A stretch of DNA of 64,000 nucleotides from Acidipila sp. EB88 (lineage in GTDB: Bacteria; Acidobacteriota; Terriglobia; Terriglobales; Acidobacteriaceae): positions 4,030,001 to 4,094,000 of the forward strand of contig NZ_QWEV01000005.1 of NCBI RefSeq assembly GCF_003858395.1. The letters are read 5' to 3'. The position numbers and the translations under genes are program-made. Shown here in pieces: positions 15,743 through 24,387 of this stretch (positions are counted from its first letter, which is position 1; every line of letters begins with the position of its first letter). The notes beneath the pieces are model-generated. The model was not told where the DNA came from. It ran no database searches and saw only the letters and a program-made list of their open reading frames with translations.

Positions 15743-17317
15743 CTAATTGTGCACAGGGGGAAGCGAAGAAGCCACAGCCTCTGAACGAGCGGCGGAGCGT
15801 GACCAGAACAGGTAGACCGGGACACCAAGCAGCACCAGGAAAAGGCCGGGCCAGGTGTACTGCGGCTTGTACCGCAGCAGCGTAAAGCAGATCGTTGCGG
15901 CCAAGACGATGTAAAGCGCGGGCAGCACGGGGTAGCCCAGCGCACGGTACGGGCGCACGGCGTCGGGCCGGCGAATGCGCAGCACAAACAGGCTCACGAT
16001 CGTGAGGATGTAGAAGACCAACTCCGCGCAGATGATGTAGTCGAGCAGCTGCCCATAGGAGCCCGAGATACAGAGGAAGCAGGTCCAGATGGCCTGGATC
16101 ACCAGCGAGGCAACCGGCGTTTTGTAGCGCGGGTGCAGGCGGCCGGTGGCGCGGAAGAACAAGCCGTCCTGGCTCATGGCGTAGTACACGCGCGAGCCGG
16201 CCAGGATCAATCCGTTGGCGCAGCCAAAGGTCGAGATAAGAATGGCGCCGGCCATGAGGTACGCGCCCGCGGAGTGGAAGATCTGCTCCAGCACGGCGGT
16301 GGCCACACGATCTTCACCCGCGTACTGGATGCCGCGTGCGAACACGGTTGCGCCATGCGGGTCGCCGGCAAGCGGCAGCGCAAAGAGATAAACGAAGTTC
16401 GAGAGCAGGTACAGCGCGAGCACGATGCCGGTGCCAAGGATCAACGACAGCGGCAGGTTGCGGCTCGGGTTGCGCACCTCGCCCGCGGTGTAGGTGACGT
16501 TGTTCCAGGCATCGGCCGAAAACAGCGAGCCGGTCTGCACCACTGCCAGCATGGTGACGATGCCGACCAGCATGACGCTGCCACCGGCGCCTGCAAGCGG
16601 ATGCAGGGTGTGCAGCCCGGCACCAGCAAAGAAGTGTCCGTGCGAGAAGTTGGCCCCGATGGCCGCATGGTTGCGGCCGAGAGCAACGCCGAACAGCACC
16701 AGCGCGAGCAACGCCAGCGTCTTTGCAGTGGTGAAGATGTTCTGCACCAGCGCGCCCAGGCGCACGCCGAAGATGTTCACCGCGGTCAGCAGGATGGTGA
16801 TGAGGATCCCGGCGAGGTTTGCCGTGTTGATGCCTAGATCCATGTTGCCGAGCGTGACAGGGCCAAGCTGCAGCGCGGGTACATGGCCAATGCGCAGCAG
16901 CCAGTGCGTGGAGGAAACCGTGGGAAAGAACACGCCGAGGAACTTGCCGAACGCCACGCCGACCGCGGCGATGGTGCCGGTCTGGATGACCAGGAACAGC
17001 GTCCAGCCAAACAGAAAGCCCCACATGGGCCCAAGCGCTTCGCGCAGGTACACATACTGGCCGCCGGCCCGGGGCATCATGGCGGCAAGCTCCGCGTAGG
17101 AGAGTGCGCCGATGATGGTCATCACCGCGGTGACCAGCCAGGCGCCAATCAGCAGTGCGGGCGAACCGGTGACGCGAGCTATGTCGGCCGACACGATGAA
17201 AATGCCGGACCCGATCATGGAACCAACCACAATCGAAGTCGCACTGAAAAGGCCAAGGCCCTGGATCAGCGGTTCATGGGTTGTGCTGGAGGAGCCTACG
17301 GGGGTTGCTGTGGTCAC
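15743..17317 (-). CDS. APC-family amino acid permease
   Basis: 524 residues, about 12 membrane segments. Motifs are GSMIGSGIFIVSADIA (helix 1), SYAELAAMMPRAGGQYVYLREA (helices 2-3) and DAWNNVTYTAGEVRNPSRN (helix 6 to the cytoplasmic loop). This pattern is close to the L-type/serine-threonine group; the substrate is unproven. The start is taken as the GTG at 17317, 13 bases after the thiE stop, with no clear ribosome site, so translational coupling to thiE is plausible. It is only distantly related to the downstream permease. Confidence 0.88.
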   Translation of the reverse strand: MTTATPVGSSSTTHEPLIQGLGLFSATSIVVGSMIGSGIFIVSADIARVTGSPALLIGAWLVTAVMTIIGALSYAELAAMMPRAGGQYVYLREALGPMWGFLFGWTLFLVIQTGTIAAVGVAFGKFLGVFFPTVSSTHWLLRIGHVPALQLGPVTLGNMDLGINTANLAGILITILLTAVNIFGVRLGALVQNIFTTAKTLALLALVLFGVALGRNHAAIGANFSHGHFFAGAGLHTLHPLAGAGGSVMLVGIVTMLAVVQTGSLFSADAWNNVTYTAGEVRNPSRNLPLSLILGTGIVLALYLLSNFVYLFALPLAGDPHGATVFARGIQYAGEDRVATAVLEQIFHSAGAYLMAGAILISTFGCANGLILAGSRVYYAMSQDGLFFRATGRLHPRYKTPVASLVIQAIWTCFLCISGSYGQLLDYIICAELVFYILTIVSLFVLRIRRPDAVRPYRALGYPVLPALYIVLAATICFTLLRYKPQYTWPGLFLVLLGVPVYLFWSRSAARSEAVASSLPPVHN

Positions 17318-17330
17318 GTTACAAGCTGTT

Positions 17331-17996
17331 CTACCGGAAAAGCTTCAGAAAGTCTGCAGCTAATCTCCCCGCCTCCGCAGGGGACGCGGCCGAGCGCGTG
17401 CCGGGCTGTGCGAAGATGGCGCCGATGACGGCAAGGCTATCTGCACCTGCATCGCGCACCGATTCTGCGTTGTACGGCGTGATGCCGCCAATGGCGACCA
17501 GGGGCCGGGCGGTGACTCCGCGTGCCAAGCGCACGCCGTCAAGGCCGATGTGCGGCTCGGCATCCGCCTTGGAGCCGGTGGCGAACACGGGCCCGGTGGC
17601 AATGTAATCGGCGGAGGAGGCCCCGCCCTGCTCAAGCTGCGCAAGGGTATGCGTGGAGATGCCGATCAGCACGTCAGAGCCGAGGGCAGCGCGAGCTTGG
17701 GCGACAGGCATATCTGCCTGGCCCAGGTGCACACCGTGGAAGCCGCTCGCGGCGAGCAGGGGCGCAGCGTCGTTGAGGATAAGCCGCAAAGACGGCGGAG
17801 ACGCGGCATGCAGGACATGCGCCGCATGCAGGATTGCTGGCGCTGCGGCACCTTTCATGCGCAACTGCAGGAGCGTGACACCTGCATCGGTGAGCACGTG
17901 CACCATCTCGGTGAGATACCGGTCGCAGGTGGCAGGATCAGCCGGAAAGAACGCAGAGTCTAGGATGGGGTAAAGCGGAGGGAGCGCCAGGGCCAT
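17331..17996 (-). CDS. thiE: thiamine phosphate synthase
   Basis: 221-residue TIM-barrel enzyme that joins the thiazole and pyrimidine phosphates to make thiamine monophosphate. Visible motifs are YPILDS at the first strand, LLQLRMKG, LILND, GVHLGQADMP and the phosphate loop ATGPVFATGSKA, then VAIGGITPYN. It is the first gene of a run with two amino acid permeases, an unusual context for thiE. No other thiamine gene and no TPP riboswitch is visible; the start codon lies 6 bases from a -10-like hexamer. Confidence 0.93.
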   Translation of the reverse strand: MALALPPLYPILDSAFFPADPATCDRYLTEMVHVLTDAGVTLLQLRMKGAAAPAILHAAHVLHAASPPSLRLILNDAAPLLAASGFHGVHLGQADMPVAQARAALGSDVLIGISTHTLAQLEQGGASSADYIATGPVFATGSKADAEPHIGLDGVRLARGVTARPLVAIGGITPYNAESVRDAGADSLAVIGAIFAQPGTRSAASPAEAGRLAADFLKLFR

Positions 17997-18002
17997 AGCA
18001 AA

Positions 18003-18008
18003 ACTCTA
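18003..18008 (-). promoter_or_regulatory. candidate -10 for thiE, leaderless type
   Basis: TAGAGT on the minus strand is followed by 6 bases and then the thiE ATG. A leader long enough for a TPP riboswitch cannot exist if this promoter is used. Confidence 0.5.
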
Positions 18009-18102
18009 CACACGCGGCAGGGAAAGCCAGCCGGGGAGCAGTTTCGCAGCATGGCTGGCGATGCTCCGTGGGCGCACGGCACGGCCGCAGGGGTGCCATA
18101 AG

Positions 18103-18798
18103 ATGACAGCAGGCATGGACAACAACGCGAGTCACTCCCCTTCCTCCGCTGACGACAACAATGACCCTGAACCACGGTGGCCGGCTATACTCGCCGTCTT
18201 CGCAGTAGGCGCGCTTGAGTTCGCGCTGCCGCGGCAACTTTCCTTCGGACCAGGATGGCTGCTGCTGCTGGTGGTGCTGCTGCTGGCGATCCCGGCAACG
18301 CTGGCGCGCATGCGCGGCAAGCACAAGCTCACCGAGATGCTGGGCTTCGCTTCAAATGGCCTGATCACGCTGGCGATGATCTGGTCTCTGGCGCTGCTGG
18401 TGCGATCGCTGCCGCAGCACACGCTCTCGCCCCGCACCCTGCTGACGGTGGCCGCTGTGCTCTGGACCAGCAACGTGCTGGTATTTGCTTCGTGGTACTG
18501 GAGACTGGATGCGGGCGGTCCGCATGCGCGCGACCTGCGGGAAACGCATACCGAGGGCGCGTTCCTGTTCCCGCAGATGACCCTCGGCTCGGCCGGCGGC
18601 GACCTCGCGGACAAGGCGCAGGGGTGGACGCCCGGCTTTGTGGACTACCTGTTCCTGGCGTACAACACCAGCACTGCGTTCTCACCGACCGATGCACCGG
18701 TGCTTTCGCGCTGGGCCAAGGGGCTGATGATGGTGCAGGCCAGCATCTCGCTGGTGACGATTGCGCTGCTGGCTGCACGCGCGGTCAATATCCTCTAA
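18103..18798 (+). CDS. DUF1345-like integral membrane protein
   Basis: About 231 residues with five to six predicted membrane segments, separated by short basic loops. The C-terminal half has the conserved run GFVDYLFLAYNTSTAFSPTD, followed by LSRWAKGLMMVQASISLVTI. Similar proteins are known as DUF1345-type membrane proteins, and the pattern recalls the pore region of ion channels; function unknown. The start is uncertain: ATGs lie at 18061, 18103 and 18115; I chose 18103 because AGGGG lies upstream. It is convergent with accC, 35 bases away. Confidence 0.8.
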   Translation: MTAGMDNNASHSPSSADDNNDPEPRWPAILAVFAVGALEFALPRQLSFGPGWLLLLVVLLLAIPATLARMRGKHKLTEMLGFASNGLITLAMIWSLALLVRSLPQHTLSPRTLLTVAAVLWTSNVLVFASWYWRLDAGGPHARDLRETHTEGAFLFPQMTLGSAGGDLADKAQGWTPGFVDYLFLAYNTSTAFSPTDAPVLSRWAKGLMMVQASISLVTIALLAARAVNIL

Positions 18799-18833
18799 TC
18801 CAGGCGAACCACGCAGGGCCTGGCGGGACCCTT

Positions 18834-20255
18834 CTATGCGGAAGGAGTCTCGCCGGACGGCGGCGCATCGCTCTGCGCGATAATGTGCTGCATGTTGGCG
18901 CGGCGTTCTTTTTCGCGATCGAAAAACCGCTCCATGAACTTCGTGTCGAAAGCCCCGGTGCGAAACTCCTCGTCCTTGAAGATCTTGCGGTGCAGCGGGA
19001 TGGTGGTGTGAATGCCTTCCACCACGAACATCTCCAGCGCACGCTCCATGCGGGCCATGGCTTCGGCGCGATCCTTACCGTGCACGATCAGCTTGGCGAT
19101 AAGTGAGTCGTAGTAAGGCGGCACAACACCCTCGGCATACTGCGCCGTGTCGACACGAACGCCATTGCCACCGGGCAGGTTGAACGCGGTAATCTTGCCG
19201 GCCGACGGGGTGAACTTCTCAGGATGCTCCGCGTTGACGCGGCACTCAATCGCATGGCCACGAATCGCAATCGGGTCGGGAATGATCGACGACAGTTTCT
19301 CGCCAGCCGCGACGCGCAGCTGCGCTTTGACGAGATCCACGCCGGTGATCATCTCGGTGACGGGGTGTTCGACCTGGATGCGCGTGTTCATCTCGATGAA
19401 GTAAAGCTTGCCGTCTTCGTCCATCAGGAATTCGATGGTGCCGGCGTTCTGGTAGCCGACGTCAACGAGCGACTTTCGAATGGTCTTGCCGATGTCGTCG
19501 CGCATCTTCTGCGTGACCTGCAGCGATGGCGCTTCTTCGATCAGCTTCTGGTGGCGGCGCTGAATGGAACATTCGCGCTCGCCGAGCGAAAGCACGTTGC
19601 CATGCTCATCGGCCAGTACCTGGAACTCGATGTGACGCGGCCGCTCGATGAACTTTTCCATGTACAGGTCGCCATTGCCAAAAGCATTGGCGGCCTCGGT
19701 GTGCGCGGCCTGGTAAAGCGCGGGCAGCTCCTCGGGGGTGCGCACAATGCGCATGCCACGGCCGCCGCCGCCGGCGACTGCCTTGAGGATGACTGGGTAG
19801 CCAATCGACCTTGCCCACTCCAGGGCTTCGTTCTGGTCAACCAGCACGCCGTCGGAGCCGGGCAGGATGGGCACTTTCGCCTTTTTCATCGTCTGGCGCG
19901 CCATGGATTTCTCACCCATCATGCGGGTGACTTCAGGCGGCGGTCCGATGAACTTGATGTTGGACTCGCGGCAGACCTCGGCGAAGTTGGCGTTCTCGCT
20001 GAGCAACCCATAGCCAGGATGGATCGCGTCCACGTCCGCGATTTCAGCCGCGGCGATCACGGCCGGCACGTGGAGGTAGCTTTCGCTGGAGCGCGGCGGC
20101 CCGATGCAGATGGCTTCATCGGCAAAGCGGACGTGCAGCGCGTTGCGATCGGCCTCGGAGTAGACGGCTACCGTGCGAATGCCGAGTTCCTTGCAGGCGC
20201 AGATGACGCGGAGTGCGATTTCGCCACGGTTGGCGATCAGAACTTTTCGAAACAT
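18834..20255 (-). CDS. accC: acetyl-CoA carboxylase, biotin carboxylase subunit
   Basis: 473 residues. The N-terminal motif [17 protein letters not shown], the ATP-grasp glycine loop [12 protein letters not shown], the [17 protein letters not shown] segment and the [13 protein letters not shown] active site (Glu, Arg) are all present. It carboxylates biotin on AccB, the first half of malonyl-CoA formation. A ~20-residue C-terminal tail beyond the usual end is Pro/Ser-rich. The start is the ATG at 20255; a longer frame to 20345 has unrelated residues. It lies 148 bases downstream of accB on the same strand. Confidence 0.95.
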   Translation of the reverse strand: MFRKVLIANRGEIALRVICACKELGIRTVAVYSEADRNALHVRFADEAICIGPPRSSESYLHVPAVIAAAEIADVDAIHPGYGLLSENANFAEVCRESNIKFIGPPPEVTRMMGEKSMARQTMKKAKVPILPGSDGVLVDQNEALEWARSIGYPVILKAVAGGGGRGMRIVRTPEELPALYQAAHTEAANAFGNGDLYMEKFIERPRHIEFQVLADEHGNVLSLGERECSIQRRHQKLIEEAPSLQVTQKMRDDIGKTIRKSLVDVGYQNAGTIEFLMDEDGKLYFIEMNTRIQVEHPVTEMITGVDLVKAQLRVAAGEKLSSIIPDPIAIRGHAIECRVNAEHPEKFTPSAGKITAFNLPGGNGVRVDTAQYAEGVVPPYYDSLIAKLIVHGKDRAEAMARMERALEMFVVEGIHTTIPLHRKIFKDEEFRTGAFDTKFMERFFDREKERRANMQHIIAQSDAPPSGETPSA

Positions 20256-20403
20256 GGGAAGTGCTTCTTTCCAGTCGGAGCGGGGCGGCTGATACCCGGC
20301 CGCGCCGGCGAGCTTCGGTGGTCCATCCCGGCGCGAGCTGGACACAGATGAAGGAGCAAAGGAGCGGCGCCGGAGAGATCAGGATGCGGGTGAGAGCGCC
20401 TTG

Positions 20404-20946
20404 TCAGCGCACGCGCACTGCGAAAAGGGGCTGGCCGTACTCGACCGGCTGACCGTTCTGCACCAGGCGCTTGACGATCTCGCCTGCCACGTCGGACTCG
20501 ATCTCGTTCATCAGCTTCATGGCTTCCACGATGCAAATGGGCTGGGCCACTTCCACCATGTCGCCGATCTTGACGAACGCGGCTGACCCCGGGGAAGGCG
20601 ATTCGTAGAAGGTCCCCACAATGGGCGACTTCACCGTGTGCAGCACTTCTTCCGCAGCCTCCGCAGCAGCGGGCTGGGCCGTCAACTCGTGCACAGGCGG
20701 CGCCGGGCTTGCAGGCGCGGCGGCGGCAGCCGGTGCGGGCGCCCCACCGCCGAGCAGGCGTGCCAGCAGCAAGGGATCCATCTGCTGGGCGGGATGCGGA
20801 GCATTTTGGGCAGCAGCCGCGATCATGGCGGCTTCGAACTTCAGCTCTACCTTGAGTTCGCCGCGCTCCAGGCGGAACTCCCCGATCTTCTTCTCCTGCA
20901 GGAACTCGATGAGCTCTTTGAGCGCTTTGATTTCTTCCGGATTCAT
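20404..20946 (-). CDS. accB: acetyl-CoA carboxylase, biotin carboxyl carrier protein
   Basis: 180 residues. The N-terminal helical part (IKALKELIEFLQEKKIGEF) is followed by a flexible Ala/Pro linker (50-100) and the biotinyl domain with EAMKLMNEIE (141-150), where Lys144 carries biotin. It is the swinging carrier between AccC and the carboxyltransferase. The 22-base gap to the upstream peptidase gene suggests co-transcription as peptidase-accB-accC, a common gene order in bacteria. Confidence 0.95.
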   Translation of the reverse strand: MNPEEIKALKELIEFLQEKKIGEFRLERGELKVELKFEAAMIAAAAQNAPHPAQQMDPLLLARLLGGGAPAPAAAAAPASPAPPVHELTAQPAAAEAAEEVLHTVKSPIVGTFYESPSPGSAAFVKIGDMVEVAQPICIVEAMKLMNEIESDVAGEIVKRLVQNGQPVEYGQPLFAVRVR

Positions 20947-20968
20947 CTCTTCTCTGTTCTTCCTTCGC

Positions 20969-22072
20969 TTACAGCATAAGCAGTTCTTTAGGGCTGAAGG
21001 TCAGCACCCGAGCGCCGGTGGCCTCGACTACCACCATATCTTCTATGCGGATACCGAACCGCTCCGGCAGGTACACACCCGGTTCCACGGTGACGACCAT
21101 GCCTTCCGCGAGGACATCCTCGGATTTGGCGGCAAGCCGTGGTCCTTCGTGGATCTCCAGGCCGACCCCATGCCCCGTGGAGTGCGAAAAGTAGTTGGCA
21201 AGCCCTGCGCGCCGCAGCACCGCGCGGGATGCCGCGTCCACGGAAGCACCCGTTACCCCGGCCCGGACCGCCTCAATACCGGCCTGCTCCGCTTCAAGCA
21301 CTGCCTGGTAGGCGGACTTCTCTTCCCGGGTTGGCTTGCCCATGTACACGGTGCGGGTCATATCGGAACAGTAGCCCCCTAAGATAACACCGAAGTCCAT
21401 GGTCACAAACCCGCGCCGGGGCAGCGGCTGGGCCGAGGCGTGGCCATGCGGCAGGGCGGAGCGCCTGCCCGACGCCACAATCGTATCGAAGGACATGCCC
21501 TCGGCGCCCCGCCGGCGCGCCGCGTACTCGAGTTCCGCGGCAATCTCTCGTTCGGCGACCCCGGCTGCGAGGTGATGCAATACGTCCTCAAAGATCTGGC
21601 AGCCCACAGCAGCCGCCTCCGCCATGCCTTGCAGTTCCTCGCTGTCCTTCACCTGGCGCAACGAAGCCACAGGTGAGTCGGCCATTGGAGAGAAAAAGCG
21701 TCGGCGCGCCACCTTGCCATGGCTCTCGGGCAGGGCGGCCTCAAACCGGCTTAATGCCGCCACGGTGGTGTGATTGCTGTCGTAGGCGACGGAGGTGACA
21801 CCTGCGCGGAGCAGCAGCACGCAGGCCTCGCTCGCCAGGCGCTTGCCGATCACCACGCGGGCACCGCTGCCGGCTGTTTCCTGCCGCGCCTGCGTCGTGT
21901 AGCGGCCGTCGGTCAGCAGCACCGTGGAGCGGGCAAACACCAGCAAAACGGCGTTGGAGCCGGTGAAGCCCGAAAGGTAGCGGACGTCTGGCCCATGGGT
22001 CAACAGCAAGGCCCTGGTGCTGCTGAGTGCCAGTTTGCTGCGGAGTGCCTGGAGGCGTGCCTTATGGTTCAT
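20969..22072 (-). CDS. M24-family Xaa-Pro aminopeptidase
   Basis: About 367 residues with a creatinase-like N-domain and pita-bread catalytic domain. Metal ligands are visible: two Asp in MDFGVILGGYCSDMTRTV, His in STGHGVGLEIHEGP, Glu in VTVEPGVY and Glu in GIRIEDMV. It removes N-terminal residues preceding proline in the cytosol. The start is taken at ATG 22072 with CAGGGTGG just upstream; another ATG lies six codons earlier. It begins a run with accB and accC. Confidence 0.92.
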   Translation of the reverse strand: MNHKARLQALRSKLALSSTRALLLTHGPDVRYLSGFTGSNAVLLVFARSTVLLTDGRYTTQARQETAGSGARVVIGKRLASEACVLLLRAGVTSVAYDSNHTTVAALSRFEAALPESHGKVARRRFFSPMADSPVASLRQVKDSEELQGMAEAAAVGCQIFEDVLHHLAAGVAEREIAAELEYAARRRGAEGMSFDTIVASGRRSALPHGHASAQPLPRRGFVTMDFGVILGGYCSDMTRTVYMGKPTREEKSAYQAVLEAEQAGIEAVRAGVTGASVDAASRAVLRRAGLANYFSHSTGHGVGLEIHEGPRLAAKSEDVLAEGMVVTVEPGVYLPERFGIRIEDMVVVEATGARVLTFSPKELLML

Positions 22073-22275
22073 TCCACCCTGAAGATACATGAGGCGCGCG
22101 CTTCCTGCGGCGCGCGCGTGACTGGGTGAGAAGCGGCTCGGGCGTGGTCCACCTCGCAGAAATTGCTGCCAGGCAAGAGGTACCCACCTCTGTGAAGCCA
22201 TCCTACAAAGTGAGCAGACTGGTCCAGGCAGTGCCTTCAGTGTCAGGGTCGCGTAACTTTCCGCGGCACCCTGTG

Positions 22276-22336
22276 TTCTCATAGCCGAAGCAAACGGGCA
22301 AAAAGCCGTGATCCGCAAGCGGCATAGCGAGGAAGA
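22276..22336 (+). ncRNA. possible c-di-GMP (GEMM-like) riboswitch element, weak
   Basis: Just upstream of the DUF3300 gene, the segment contains GCAAAC, then GCAAAAAGCC, then CATAGCGAGG...ACCGATG. The order and spacing of these blocks recall the 3' half of GEMM-I aptamers, but the first helix is missing or very short. I treat this as a suggestion only. Confidence 0.15.
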
Positions 22337-22339
22337 CCG

Positions 22340-23830
22340 ATGCAGAAACAGAGCAACACGGCAGCAGCCGGCAAGCCATGTGCCATCCGGCTCTTTCAAA
22401 AGAGCACTCCGCGTTTCAGTGCGCAGCAGATGATCGCTGCTGTGCTGGCCATGACGATGTTTCCACTGACCGCGGGCTCGGCTCTCGCCCAGGACTACGG
22501 GCCGCCGCCGCCGCCCGATGCGGAGCAGGGCTATCCCCCGCAGGGCAACCAGGGCAACTACCAACCGCTGGGGCCGGACCAGATCAACCAGCTGGTTGCG
22601 CCGATCGCGCTCTACCCCGACTCACTGGTAGCGCAGGTGCTTGCGGGCGCCACGTACCCGGCCCAGCTCGCCAGCGCCGAGCAGTTTGTCCAGCAGGGCG
22701 GCAACTACCCGCCCGAGCAGCTGGCCGAAATGGCCAATGGGCAGCCTTGGGACCCGAGCGTGAAGTCCCTGGTGGCGTTTCCACAGGTGCTGGATAACCT
22801 GAACCGGAACATGGACTGGACCACGCAGCTCGGCAATGCCTATTACAACCAGCCGCAGGACGTGCTTTCCGCCGTGCAGGACATGCGGCAGCGGGCGTAT
22901 GCAGCCGGAAGCCTGCGCTCGAACTCGCAGCTTGCGGTGCAGTATGCCCCCGGTGACATCGAGATCGCGCCGGTGAGCCCTTCGGTGGTGTACGTGCCGT
23001 ACTACAACCCCTGGGTGGTTTACGGCGCGCCGATCCCGGCATACGGGCACTACTACTATGGGCCGCCGCGCGGCATCTCCTTCGGAACGGGCCTGGCCAT
23101 CGGGTTTGGTGTGGGCATCGCCATCGGAGCCTTCACGCACTTCGCGTGGGGCTTCCATAGCTGGGCGCCCGACTGGCATCAGCGCGCAGTGGTGTTTAAC
23201 CACAACACGTACATCTCGCGCAGCGTGACGGTGGTGAACCACGGCAACTATGGCGGGTTTGACCGCAATCCGCAGGCGCGCGCGTTCAACCAGACGCAGG
23301 CAGCCCGCTTTGGCGGCAACCGCTCCATCAACAACGTGACCATCAACCGGGGCGGTGGCGGCTTCAACGGTGGCAACGCGGTGAACCGTGGTGGCTTCAA
23401 CAACGGTGGCAACACCGTGAACCGTCCCGGTGGCGGGTTCAACAACGGCGGCAACACAGTGAATCGTGGTGCCAACACCTTCAATGCCGGCGGCAACACG
23501 GTGAACCGAGGCGGCGCCAACACCTTCAACAATGGTGGCAACAACACGCTGAATCGCGGCCAGGGCTATACGGGCGGAGCGCAGACGGGCCAGTTCAACA
23601 ATGCAAATCGCGGCTCCTACCAGGGTGGTCAGACCGGAGCACGCCCCCAGCAGGCTGCGCCGGGAGGCTCCGCGAACTACGCCCGTCCACAAGGAAACAC
23701 GGCAGGGCGGCCAGCAGGCCAGGCAGCACCGGCACAGCAGCAGCGTAGCGCGCCCGCGCATACCCAGGCCAAACCGAGCGGTGGTGGTGGCCATGAAGCC
23801 CATGAGCATGGCGGCAACCACGATCACTAG
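22340..23830 (+). CDS. DUF3300 secreted protein with Asn/Gly-rich repeat tail
   Basis: 496 residues. A long signal sequence (residues ~30-52, hydrophobic, ending SALAQ) precedes the DUF3300 domain (about 75-230), including QLVAPIALYPDSLVAQVL and YVPYYNPWVVYG. A short hydrophobic segment follows (GFGVGIAIGAF, ~245-265). Residues ~335-430 are an imperfect tandem repeat of G-G-N-T-V-N-R-G plus F-N-N/G-G. The C-terminus is Ala/Gln/His-rich. GAGGAAG precedes the ATG. Function is unknown; repeat tails of this type often bind surfaces or other polymers. Confidence 0.9.
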   Translation: MQKQSNTAAAGKPCAIRLFQKSTPRFSAQQMIAAVLAMTMFPLTAGSALAQDYGPPPPPDAEQGYPPQGNQGNYQPLGPDQINQLVAPIALYPDSLVAQVLAGATYPAQLASAEQFVQQGGNYPPEQLAEMANGQPWDPSVKSLVAFPQVLDNLNRNMDWTTQLGNAYYNQPQDVLSAVQDMRQRAYAAGSLRSNSQLAVQYAPGDIEIAPVSPSVVYVPYYNPWVVYGAPIPAYGHYYYGPPRGISFGTGLAIGFGVGIAIGAFTHFAWGFHSWAPDWHQRAVVFNHNTYISRSVTVVNHGNYGGFDRNPQARAFNQTQAARFGGNRSINNVTINRGGGGFNGGNAVNRGGFNNGGNTVNRPGGGFNNGGNTVNRGANTFNAGGNTVNRGGANTFNNGGNNTLNRGQGYTGGAQTGQFNNANRGSYQGGQTGARPQQAAPGGSANYARPQGNTAGRPAGQAAPAQQQRSAPAHTQAKPSGGGGHEAHEHGGNHDH

Positions 23831-23883
23831 AACTGCGACCTCAAGACGGTGGCCATTGCAAACCAGCAGCGGCCAGACATAAA

Positions 23884-23924
23884 CAAGGGGCACGATCATG
23901 GCGATCGTGCCCCTTGCGTGTTTT
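23884..23924 (+). terminator. intrinsic terminator after the DUF3300 gene
   Basis: A 14-base stem CAAGGGGCACGATC pairs with GATCGTGCCCCTTG around a five-base loop, followed by CGTGTTTT. A shorter A-run on the left side could also serve the opposite strand. Confidence 0.88.
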
Positions 23925-23969
23925 GGATGATGCTGCGAGACCCGCGTCTGACCTCGCTATGTCTCCCGT

Positions 23970-24272
23970 TCAGCGCACAGCGCGCAGGGGAGGCTTCTGC
24001 ACGGAGCGGGCGGGCTTTTTCTTGCCTGCCGCCATCGTCGGCACAGGATCGCTCTGCTCTTCCATCCAGCTGTCGAGCTTGGACTTTTTGAAGCGCCACC
24101 TGTTGCCTAGGCGAAATGCTGGGATCGTGGCTTCAGCTGCATAGCGATACAGGCTGTCCGCGCTGATACCAAGGTAGTCAGCAGCCTGCCTGATATCCAT
24201 GACCTCGCGCGCCTGGGCGGCATCCACCAGTGCGGGTCGACTTTTCTCGGGACGTTGCGTCTCAGCGCGCAT
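23970..24272 (-). CDS. excisionase-type HTH DNA-binding protein
   Basis: 100 residues. A single MerR/excisionase-like HTH (MDIRQAADYLGISADSLYRY, then FRLGNRWRFKKSKLDSWM) sits at ~25-70 with a basic tail (AGKKKPARSVQKPP). The start is the ATG at 24272, with GAAGGAG 6 bases upstream. Nothing adjacent suggests a mobile element, so I read it as a small transcription factor rather than an excisionase. Confidence 0.85.
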   Translation of the reverse strand: MRAETQRPEKSRPALVDAAQAREVMDIRQAADYLGISADSLYRYAAEATIPAFRLGNRWRFKKSKLDSWMEEQSDPVPTMAAGKKKPARSVQKPPLRAVR

Positions 24273-24387
24273 AGGCACTCCTTCGCTGCCAGCCTTATAC
24301 CCGCTTTGCCGTTCTGTTGCAAGCACTTACAGGTTCAAGGGAGCGGAGGTAATGACCGCTGCGGAACGCACGCGACATCGGGCTTAT

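Noticed and set aside
22270-22340. Cobalamin riboswitch before the DUF3300 gene
   Set aside because: GAGGAAGACCG is only loosely like a B12 box and the rest of the aptamer is missing.
23340-23640. Repeat array inspected as a possible CRISPR
   Set aside because: The repeats are short, degenerate, have no regular spacers and lie inside a coding region.
22622-23899. 425-residue minus-strand frame opposite the DUF3300 gene
   Set aside because: Its repeats mirror the Gly/Asn repeats of the real gene; no independent signal or ribosome site.
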